From Caprimulgus europaeus (Eukaryota; Chordata; Aves; Caprimulgiformes; Caprimulgidae), in NCBI GenBank assembly GCA_907165065.1, contig OU015540.1, forward strand, positions 1,844,001 to 1,908,000: DNA of 64,000 nucleotides, read 5' to 3'. The translations under genes and the position numbers were made by a program. Positions 14,401 to 26,400 of this stretch are shown piece by piece (position 1 is the first letter of the stretch; the number at the start of each line of letters is the position of its first letter). The notes beneath the pieces are model-generated. The model made no database searches. It was not told the DNA's origin and worked only from the letters and a program-made list of their open reading frames with translations.

Positions 14401-17400
14401 CACCTTACGTGACACCTCTTGTGTAGGTGAGCAGGTGAAGCAGACCTGGAGGAGATTGCACACAGCAGCACCTCTAGATGTGACACACCTTTTATTATCT
14501 CTGTATGGATTTCCCTTTTCTTTTGCAGAGTGCTTGGCTCCAGAATCTGCAGGATGACTTCCTCATATCCTTATATTCCTGCCTTTCCCCTGAACCTGCT
14601 GGTGCTATGGATCCACAGTACTCCCTTCTGTTCTTCTCCAAATACGATGCCAAGAAGCTTGTAGCTGCTCTGACTGTGTTCAGCCAACGGGTGGGTGTCA
14701 CACATCCAAGTATGTGTTCACCTGGAACATTAATGCCAGTGGAAGGCTTTAATTAACTTTATTTTTTTTTACCTTATTTTGAAAAGGGCACCATTTCAAT
14801 CAGCAGATCTCCACCAACACAGTAGAGTTCTGAGCTGTTAAAAATAGCTGGGAAGATGGGAATAACCATCATGAGTTCATGCAGGTTAGCAGAGGAGTTG
14901 CTATCCAAAGGGAATTATTGCTAGGAGTAATTCTGTTCATGATGTTCAGATTCATGTGGATTTATGTTAATGTTTGTTTAGAAGTCCATATTCCTTTGAA
15001 TTCATGTGTTTCTTCTTGTCTCTTGCCTTTAGTTTTCTCATGTGCCTCTTTCCTTCGAGTGGAACATGATCTTTATTAATGGCTTGTGGGAGAAGATGTT
15101 GCAAATACCTGATATTGGCAGCCCACCTGTTTTGTCTCAGTGGGTTCATGAGGGGCTTCAGCCGTTCCTGATGGAGCCCAAAGTCTTTGGTTGCCTCCAT
15201 GCCAAAAACGTGGTGTGTGAGGCCTTTCAGACTATGTAAGTGCTGAACACAGACATTGTTCCAGTCCCCTGTTGCTGAGATAGGAAAGGGGCCCTTACTC
15301 CAGCCTCCCAAAACCCTGTGAGTGCTGTGAACTGGTGGAGGTGCTAGCAGGGCTTCTGAGAAGCTTTCTCCAAAGCTCTGTAAGCCCCCTGCTGCCCCTG
15401 TGACTGGTTCTCTGCACGGGTCAGTGTGTAATGACCCCGTTAGCACCGCGTTTCCAAAGCAGCGCCGCAGGATTGGCAGTGCAGCACCGAGGGGATGGTG
15501 GGAGCTGTCCTGAGGGGAGGTCACACTGGTACCTTTGAAAAGGGATGTGATTGATAGTTGAGTCTCCAAGTAACAGCCAAACCCTGCCAGGACTGACTTC
15601 ATCTGTGTTTGAGGTGCCTGCCTTTCTTATCCATCTGTAGTGTCGCTGCCCTCAATGGCATATATCCTGACCTCCCAGTGGAAGAGCAGAGGAATCTCTA
15701 CACCGGGATCAAATACTACCTCATCCAGGATGGTAAGCAACTTGATTTTCTTGAAGAAACAACAGAATGCTTTAAGCTATTGATAGATGCTACAACATTA
15801 GCTGTGATCTGTTACAAGGATAAGATTTCACAGATTTTTTTTATTTGGGAATTTATATTGTCCCTTCAATGGAAATAGGTTGGGAATATGACAGTGATAA
15901 GTGGTACCAGGAATCATTTCCCTGCCTGAAGGCTCTGTTAATCCAGGAGTTTATAAATCACAGTCAGTCAGTCCTATGCTGATTTACATCCTGTGCAAAT
16001 GACATTTACCACTTTTGCTGCAAAAGAAGAGTGCAGGGTTTGGTTCTGAGAGCTAAAGAATTCAGCTCAGAAGTTAGCTGAGAAAGGTAAGACACGCCCC
16101 TGTCTCTAGGCAGTAGCTTGCATGCAAAAATTTAACGTCCTGCAAAAAGTTTTGGACAGATTTGAAGGGAAGAAGCTGAAATATTTGGAGGGCTGTGGAA
16201 GAATGAGGCGTCTGTCCTGTCCCGTGTGCATTCACAATCTGAACACACACACGGATTTGAGCATAATCTGTGATCAGAGGCACTTGGGGAGCTCTCTGCT
16301 GACCAGGTTCTCTGATAGACTTCAGTTTATTCTGCATTTAGAAATCTCCAGCCTGCACTGATTTCCTGATACAGTGCAAGTCTGCAGTTTTATGGTGTCT
16401 GCCTGTTTTGCAGGATCAAACCAGAAATGCTACAGTGCAGCTGTTCCAGGTCTGAATTCCACTGCCTGGTTTGAAAATTATCTTGGATCCTTTCTGGAGC
16501 ATGCTACTGTTGGAGACCTGCAGCTTTTTGGTGATGAACCAACAGTAAGTGCAGGCCCATCATGGTGATGAAAAACTTGCAGTGTGCAAAATCCTCTGCA
16601 CATGGGATGTCATGTTCCTGCCCTTACCAAATTCATGGAGATGCTGCTAGCAGAAACATTTCTCTTGTTTATTTATGGTGAACAGTCACTTTAGTTCTTA
16701 TTTTTTTCCCCCAGCATGATTTCTTGTGATAAGAGGCACTTGCACAAAAGTTGGTTTCACGTAGATAATGCTGCAGAAAGCAAACTGGAGTCAATAAGAG
16801 AAGCAAACCCAAACTTTATCTCAAGCCTGGGCTGATATCTGGCCCTGGTTTAGTGAATGACTGTGCCAGGCCTGCAGGTGTGAGCAGTGCTGTAAGGCAG
16901 GGCCATGTCCTTTAGCAGCTCTCCCACCTTTGTGCCTTGCAGCAGTCAGAGAGAGGCTTACACGCCCTCGGAGTGCAAAGATAAATAAAACAAGATCCCA
17001 GTGTATTACCTGAAAACAGAAAATAATTTTCCTCAAACTTTAAAGCCAGGTGAAAAAAATCCTTATTGCTTGAAGTGAGGTTTATTCAAACTGTCCCAAG
17101 TGACTGTCAGGATTAAAGTATCCATCTTTTTAATTTTTTTTTTCCTGTGTCAATGCTCTCAGCTTCAAAAATTTGCCAGGGATCCAGCCAATATACAGAT
17201 GATCAGCAACCTCACCCTGCTCCGAGAGACAGCTGTGTACTACACCTCACTGCTGACCTCTGCACCTGGTTTTCCCTTATCGAGGTACAGGACCTGACCT
17301 GACTTCCTACCCAACTTCTGGCTTAGTGTGGGACTGTATCTTAGCCAAAGTTTGCTGAGTGGTGATTTTGATGGCTTCTTCTATGAAACCTTTAAAGCAT

Positions 17401-20400
17401 TTTCTTGTTCCTCAAATAATTGCATTGCACTTGATCTTGGGAAGGACCAGACCACAAGTTCCACTGTCATGCAGTGCCAGCCACCCACTAATGATCAGCT
17501 GTGGATCTGGCATGTTTCTGCAGCTTTGCATGACACAGCAGAGCTCTCTGTAAACAGGAGCATTGGCATTGTCAGAGCTCAAATGAATCGGGGGAACGTG
17601 CACTGGAAAAGGGCATCCTTTGGAGAAAGAGGAGAGACCTGACAGAGCCACTGTCTGTCCTCCTGACCACCTCTCCTCCTTGTCTCCCCCCTGCAGGCTC
17701 CCAGACAGATTTGTTTGCTACCTGAGCCCCTCGGCAGTGAGCAACCTGAGCAGAGATGAGGCTTTGAGCTTGGCCCAGAGGATCAGTAAGAACTGCCCAT
17801 TGAACTTGACACACAGAGGAAAAACTAAAGGGAGAGCTCCCTCCTCCCTGACAACAGAGGAACTGCAGGTAATCTCTCCAGACCATGACCCAGTTCATCA
17901 TCCACCTGCACAAAACTTGTGAGGGTGGAGGAGTCAACTCTCGTGCCTCCTCTTGTGTACACTCCTGTAGGTCACCTTGCTTTTTAAACAGTGGCATTTG
18001 GCTGGTGTTTCATAATCTGGAAATCCCCAGTGGCTAGAGGCAGTCCTTCCACAGGCTTCATCACACAAGTTTGAGGCATTTCCAGTGATTATCCAAAGGC
18101 TGTAGGATCCAACAGGCTCATGTCATTGCTCCTCTGACTTCATTTTCTGTCTGTGTGGGACCTTTTCAGGTTGCATCCTCTTTGGTGAGGAAGTTTGATC
18201 ATTTCCCTCCTGCAATCCTGCATGCATTGGGCCAGGCTGCAGTTGGGCTGTCCATCTCTGACATCGAAACCAGCATCACTGGTAAAGACCTTGAGGCATC
18301 TCTGCCTACCCTGGGTGCGGTTCATGGCTGGAATGCTGACCAGGCCAGTGCTATTATCAACAAACTGCTCCTCTCTGGCTATCAGGTACAAAGGATAAGG
18401 CCCACCAATGCACCCCACACCTGCTATAGCTAGCAGCCAGCAAATGATGTTTGGTCCTTCATGAACTCATGCCTGTGTGCATTACCTTCCAGATCCCAGA
18501 TGGACAGAGCCTGGCAAAGCTGGGGAGCTTGGTGGCTGGCCTCAACAGCAGCACACTTCGAAATCTGTCTCCAAAAGTGATCTTGGAAGCCATTAAGTTG
18601 CCTGAGTTTGTTCAGCAAATGGTGACCCTGCCCTCTACTCTGAAAATGATATTTGTGGAAAAGGTGAAGTTGTTTTTTTTCTCTTTAGTCGTCATAAGTT
18701 AGCAAAGCTCCAGTGACTCACAGCTAAGAACGCTGGTTACCTGGGGCCAGGCATGGACACACACCCCCACACCCAGACAGCATTCCCTTGGGGGGATTTG
18801 TCATTGCTACACAGAGTGTGCAGCAGGACAGGCACCTCAGGTCCCTGTGCCTCTGGAGATGTCCTTGGCTTCCAGCCAGCATGTCCTGCCGAGCCTCTTG
18901 GGACAAGGGCAGAAGAGAGAGAGTTGTTTTATGGGATGGTCTTAGAAACTACTCCCTGCTGACTTGAAAAGATGCTCTCAGAGAAAGGATATTGTCATGG
19001 TTTGGAGTGAGAACATGTGAGAGGTGAAGGCAGCTTAGAGAGTCCCTTTTAGGGTAGACTGATCCTTCAGCAAGGCACTATTTCATCCTGCCACGTGATT
19101 GTGTAGGATTTGAACAACTCCTTGCCTTTTTTCTTGCCATGAATTTAGCCTTCATGTTGCATGTGTAGCATTCAAGTTTGTTGTTCTTCATCTTCCCTCT
19201 GGTAGGAAAGACTCTGACCTGTGTTTGGCACCAGAGCCCGTGCCTATGACCCTGCCAGGGCTCTGACGTCAGCGAAACAACATCTCACTCAGCACAGGAT
19301 TGTTCTGCAATCTGCCTGTGGCAAGCTGAGACATGAGGCTGGCTGAGAGGAAAGATGTGTCCCTCCTTTCTGGCCTGCTGAACATTTTCAGGGCATAAAG
19401 CCAGGAGGTGAAAAACTGATAAAAGACCAAATAGTTGCCATTCATCAGGACCCCAGGTATTAGCTCCAAGCAGCTCTCCCAGTCTGATGAGTATGTCAAA
19501 CAGGAAATATTTTATAGTGTTAGGTCTCCAAGAAATGCCCAGATGACCAGCAGGGGAATTTGCTTCTTTCCAGTTCATCATTTCTTCACCAGCAATTGTT
19601 TATTTCACTCACATTGTTTGAATGATACATTTTATTTTATTTTTTTTAAGATTTCCTCCAGTGTAGGCCACCCTGCTGACCTGGTTAAATACATTCCTGA
19701 TGCTCTGGCCAGTTACATTCCAAAATCATTGCTTGTTTTTGGGGAAGAGAAGCCCAATATTCAGGATCTCAACAGTAAAACATGGACCCCAGAACAGGTA
19801 ACATGCTAGTGGCTTGTGTCCTTCTTACCCCTCGGTGCCAGCTGGGAGTCTGCTCTGCAAATCACCTGAAAACACAGGTGAGTGTTGCAGAAGAGCATGG
19901 TAAACCATTGACACTCTGGCTTTGCTTCACAGGCTGCTGTGTTTTTCAGTGATGTGATAAAGGCAGAGCCTGACTTCAGCAGGTAGCATTTTATTTCTCT
20001 CCTTCCATTTGCCATGTTTCTCTTTGCTGTGATTGCAATTTCTGTGTTTCCTTGGGTACATATGGCACAGCCACCACATTTAATCTATAGCAACAGATGG
20101 GAAATACCACACAAACCTAAACATAGGAGTGTAGCATCAAGATTTACCAGAGTGCCAGCTGCAAAATATACCCAGAAACCACACTTGCTTTCTAAAATGA
20201 TGCTGCTGGCTCAGACTGTACCTGGAACCTTGCTTCTGACTGACTCTGTGGAGTTTCTATTTGGAGAGTGGCAGTCTCCCACAGTGCCATGCCAGGGATT
20301 ACATTTAGTGGAGCTGATATATGGTTTTTGTTAACTCTTGTATCTGAGATGAAAAATTATGAAAACCATGATATATATCTGTAGAAGCAATGGAGTTGAT

Positions 20401-23400
20401 ATCAGTGTCCTGCTGATTTCACAACAGATGCTTTTCCATATAGAAAACAAAGTTTTAAGGTTTTCTCCCTGAGCTCTCCTAGGCTGTGCAAACCACGTTC
20501 AGTGATGAGGATCTGCACAACTCCACTTCAGTTTGAACATGTGGCCTGTACTGAAAGCACAGGGAGGAGACTGATCTTGTAATTCAGGATACAGCAATAC
20601 TGCTTGGGGTGGGGAGTTTGTCCCTGTGTTTCAGCTGCCACTACTGAGTCTCTAGATGATGTTTGTTTCACCAGTGATGGCTTCTTGATCTTCCACATAG
20701 GTCAAGACTAGCAATTTTGAGGGGATGGAGTTTGGAGAGCGTTAGGTTTTGAGAATGGGGAAGGGTTATGCTTGCTGTATTTGTCATTATATGTATGGGA
20801 GATCAGCACTGAATGTTCTCCTGAAGTCCTGGCCCTTCTGATTTGCCTTCTCTAAATGTTCAGGCTTTCCCAGTCAGTCCTTCAAGGCTTCACATGTGCA
20901 GCTGCCAGTGAAACAGAAGCAGAAAGGTTTCAAGAGCTGGCCAAAGTCATGAAGAAGAAGAATGTCAAGCTGGGAGAAGACCAGGTCAGTTCCCATGTTT
21001 CGAAATGCAGTGTTTGATGTTGTCATGAAGATAGCAATGAGGATTGTTCAGCAAGAACAAAAACACTTTCAGCTTAAGGGACTAGAACAAATGTAACTGG
21101 TCCAGGCTCTCCATCTCCCAGTTCTCAATTTCCCAGAGGAGAGGAGAAGTCAAAACCCAGTTGGCTAGGTTTCTCAGGATCCAAACCCTCTGATTTTTTT
21201 TTTTCTTTACTTTAGAGCAGAGTCAAATCTTCATATTTGTTTGTGGCTTTTTTTTTTTCTTATGTTTTCATGCTGGTTTCTTTATTTGATGTAAACTCTG
21301 GTGTCCTTTCAGCTGAGTTGCTTAGTGAAACTGGTGACGCTGCATGGGATTCCCAAGGATTTAGATAGCTATCCTAAAGACCTGCTGCTATTTTTGAGGT
21401 AACTGTGCTATGGTTTTCATGTTGTTACCTTAGAATTTAGTGGGAAAAAGAGGTATTACTTTATAACCTTGCTGGTAATGTCTAGTTCATGTTTGATGTA
21501 GATTTCAAACTTGTTCAGGCCTCCTTACAGGGGAAAAAAAAGAAATTGCAGAAGGCTTTGAAAAGGGTTTTAAGGTGCTTCCAAATTCAACCATCCATCA
21601 TATATTAATATAAACACTGTGAAGCTCTTTTAAAATACAGCTGCTTGGATATGGAGTATGGAGTTTTAGTACTCTCTGCCCTCTGTGAATGTGCTTTTCC
21701 CTTAGAACATCAAAGAAAACAAACAGTAGAGTGGATTTCCTTGTTCCAGTAGCTACCCACTGTGGTTCTGTATCCAAACCTTGAACAACTTTAAGCTGAG
21801 TCTCACAAGAGATTCCTTAAGGTGAAAATGAATCTTCTAAACCTGTGGACTAGGATCTTTGGGACAAACAGCTGCACAGAGTTTAGTCTGTGGATGTGGC
21901 AGATGTTATATTGGGCACAATATATGTTGAAGAGCTTTGAACCTGACCAACTGGTTGATATAATTTAGTAGAATTAATGGAGTCTTTGTCCTTCTAGTCC
22001 TTCAGACTATGCAGAGACAGGAAGCTGTGTGCAGTACTTCACTCATATTGGGGAAGCAAATCTTGATGTTCTGCAAAGAGAGTCATCTCAGAGGAAACAG
22101 CTGCTCCTGGAAGCTTTAGCATGCTTGGTACGTGCTCAGGGGACAGCTCTGCACAAGGCTGGGGAGAACTTGGGGTTGTCAGCTGTCAGCAGGAGGAGAA
22201 ATGCTCTTCAGTGCCATCCAGTTCTGTTTAACACCTCTGTCTTGTGTTATTTCAGAAAATTCCTGGCACACAAATAAACGAGGAAAATGCAGAGATTCTG
22301 GGACACCTTGTCTGTGACCTGGGTGGAGAATATATTAGAAGTTCAGGTGGAAATTTGCTGAAGCAATTAAGCCAGTGTGGCTCTTTCCTGCCCGATCAAG
22401 AAGAGGCTATTAGGAGTGTCATCAGCAGCGGTAACACTACATTTGGGTATGAATTTTTCTTCTGGGCATTAGCAAAACGGTTCCCTTAAACAAAACCAGT
22501 GTCCTGTTAAAACCTGAGTGAACTCCAGTCAACCACCTTGATCAAAACCTTGAATAATTCATTGCTTTTGAATTTCACATTGAGCCTTTTACATTGTTTT
22601 ATTGGAACTTCTTTCAGCTTTAAGATTTGGCTGGAATTCCACTGAAAAAGACATTGTCACTTCTGTGTCTCACCTGCTGTAGTTCTAAAAGCCTTTCCTC
22701 TGGTCTGTTTTCATTAACCAACTTCTCTGAGACTGTCCTGGTGAAAGCAGGTGGGCTCTAGCTGTTTGCCAGCCACTAACTGTCAGAAAACGTTGTTTCT
22801 ACCTGTCAGACTGACAAATGCTTGGTAAATCCCTGGCTATTATCTAACAGAGATATTTTCCAGGGAGGCAAAATATTTTCCTGTCCTGTGTCAAATGCCC
22901 TGAATCTTGGTACTGAATTGGGCAATAGTAAGCAGTGATCATGCTAAAGAAAATAATGTGTTTGTTAAATGCCATTTTCCCATCCAGCTGCCTTTATTGA
23001 TGTCCCTAACAATTGCTCCTGCTCTGGTGAAATTAAGTTTTGTGTAACAAATACTGACCAAGAAGTTTTAGTATTGAAATCTTGTATTTTCTTAACTTCC
23101 TATGTTATGAGGACATGATCCTGGCAGCTTTTAAAGTGGGGTTTTTTTGTTATTCTTCCTTGAAAGCTGATTTCTGCTAATTTTTGTATGCAGGCCTCCT
23201 GTAGCATGGTCAGCTTTTACCTTGAGTGAGCTCAGTGGATTGATTCCTGTGTTTGATCACAGCATCTTGCAGAAGATCCCCAAGGTGGGTTATTCACAGA
23301 GGTGTGGGGAGTTTGGGAAACACTCCCAGGTCCTGCAGTATGGAAGAATTCTGATGGAGGTTGTTCAGACAATATGTTTTCAGTAGTGTCTTCCTCTGAA

Positions 23401-26400
23401 AACGTGAGGCCAAAGGGGATGGATGGTCTATGAGAAGTGAGGGTTGATCAAGCTGACAGCCTGGAATGTAGATCAACATCATCCTTTTCCTGTAACTGTC
23501 AGAAGAGTACTGGAGGTGGAAAGCTGTAGTAACTATATACAGTGCTTTGTGAGGAGGTGGAATCATTTATGGGGTGTGGGGTGGGATATGATAGAGTTTA
23601 AACATTTAGAAATTTGCCTTTGGCTCACCAAGGAAAGATCTCTATGCTTATAGCAGCAGGTCTGCTGCCCATAGTACTCAAACAATGAAGTCTCTCTGTG
23701 TGAGTAGCAACTTATTATGCTGGTGGTATGCCCAAGATTGCAGTATCCCCCTGATGAAACATTTTCTTTGCAGAATGCTTTAACTCTTTGGCTGAAAAAC
23801 TTTGCACATGATTCACCTCTGTCAAGGGAACAGCTGGGCACCATTGTTGAAGAGCTCCTGCCTACTAGGCATAAGCGTGCTGATGGTATGGGAACTTCCT
23901 CTGATCCATCATGGCAGCATTCCCCCTGGGGTCAGGGCTGACCCTAGTGCTTGTGGGTCTCCCTAAATGTGTCTGAGTTGAACCATGAAACACTTGGTGG
24001 CAGGTTGCTCAGGGGGAGGGTGGCACCATGATTGCATGCCTGTCCATCTCCAGCCAGGGAGCATTCAAAGCTTGAAGCAAAAGGATTTAACACTGAGCAC
24101 ATTCAATAATTGCTTCAGCAGGTTGCCCACCTGGCAAGCAGATAACAGAGATGGTTCTTGATGATGACACAATGCCTATTCACTACCCACCTAAGGAGTT
24201 ACATGCTTGCCTGAAGAATGTCTCTCTGGAGAATCACCTTTCTCAGATACTGACCTACCCCTTCAGTGTTGAGCAATTAGCTGTGCTGAAGACACATCTG
24301 GATGAGGTAATGCCAGCCTGAAAACTGTCACCTTGTCTGCTGATGACATTGCCAAGGCTCTTGCCCAGTTGAGTTTAAGTATCAACAAGGACTGAGACTC
24401 CACCACCTCTCTGGGCTCCTCTTCCAATGTCTGACCACCTTTACTGTGAAAAGATGTGTTTCTTAATATCTCATCAGAATTTTCACTCCATGTTGGCCTT
24501 TATCCTTTCCCCATACACCTCTGAGGAAAGGTGCTCACGGAATCTCACTGGCTTTGGTTTCTTATTCCATGTTAATTTTGCAAAGAGCAGAAATTCATAA
24601 GCACAGGCATGATAACAAGTGTTCACAGCAGTAACAACAGTCTTTCCACAGACATATCCTGATGGCTATCCTGAAAGGCTGCTCCCCAAACTGGACTCTC
24701 TCCTTTCTTTTGTCACCCCTGCTGATATTTCCAAATGGAAGATCACTTCAGCTGACACTCTGGCTGGCTTACTGGAAAGTCAGCCCCCTAATGAGCAGGT
24801 AGGGATTTGAGTTTGCTTTCCTGCCCATATTTGCTTCCTGGTTTGGGAGCTGGTGGTTTAGGACTAGCTTGGTAGGTTCAGAGATGATTTGCCCATCCTT
24901 GAGGTCCAGATAAATAGATTTTAAATGATTAAATTTTATGTTTGTAAGTCATTGCATTTACTTTTCTTTTGGGGATGAAAACATTCTGATTCAAGTTAAC
25001 TTTTGAAAAAAATAACATGTGTTTCTAGGCTTCTGGGATCATAAACAGATATGTTGGCTTGGGAAATGCCTTGGGTGCCACTGCACTGAAAGCCATTGGT
25101 ACAAAATACGTGTGCCTGCTCAACGAGACAGAGTTGAACAAGATAGACTCCAACAGCTTGAAGTGAGTCAAACATTGTGATGCTCTTGGCTTCTTGCAAA
25201 AGCACTTTCTGATCAATAACTCTATCCTAGCAAAACCAGCACAGTATTATTTCCTTTTTCCTCTCCTCTCTGTGAAAGGAAGTCTAGGAAGCAACTTAGT
25301 ACCTGCTCTGTGTCCAGCTTTAAAAACCTGCTGTTCTCCCTCCTGCCAGGAAGGGCTCAGATGTGCAATCAAACTCTTTTGCACCTCAGCTGACAACAGA
25401 TATGGCCTGCATGCATGCTTTTGTCTAGAGGCAAAAGAGAGTTAATGAAATTTAATTTAAATTCCTTTGAAAGACTGCTAAATGAAAATAAATAGCTATG
25501 TCTTTGCAAATGCATAAAGTTATGCACCATCAGAGCTATCATAATTTAGGAGACATATCATTTTGGGCAGGAAATTGAGCCATTATTTTATTTGCTTTGC
25601 TTCCCTCCATACCTCTTCTATCTCCTGGGGAGAGGAGGTAACCTGTCCCATGTAGGGTATCCCAGAGAGATATTCAGAGTAGTTCAAAATATGTTCAGGA
25701 TGAAGATAATAAAAACTTTTCTCTCCTTAATTCTTCATTTTTCTGCAGAATGGTATATCTGGATCCTTCAGCCTGTTCACAGCCTACCAAAAACATCTTA
25801 TATGCTAAAGCAAAACATGCTTTCTCAGGCCAGCATTATGCAATACCTGCTTACTATGAGCTCATTGAACCTTACCTAGGTATGTAACAGAGCAATATGT
25901 TATGGGGAAGGAGAAAGGTCTCAGCCAGAAACTGAACAGGTATCAAATCCCATCTAAGATGTGGGAATTTTCAAAGCTGAGTTGTTAAAAGTTTCAGAGA
26001 GTTTGGGTCTTCTCCAACTTGTAGATGGCACAAAATACTCTTGAAACATTCTGTACCTGACTTAAAGTTGCCCAAATCAATTATCAGAACATCATGGGGA
26101 AAGTCAAATTCATGACTTCTGGGATGGCTAAGATCTACTAGATCCATGAGAAATCAAGCTGCTAATGTTTGATTCTTGTCTCACAGCTGTTCTCTGTGTC
26201 ACAAAACATAGATTTTTCCCTATTAAGAGTTTATTCACAGCCTGAGCAAACTCTTCTTACCCCCCTGTCTAGAGACTGGCATTGTCACAGGTTGGTTTAG
26301 TGACCAATATCATAACACCTCCTAGCAAAATGAAGTAGCATCCCCATACTTTGCAGCTGGAACTCATTCTGTTAGTAGCCTCAGCCTCATAAATTTTGGA

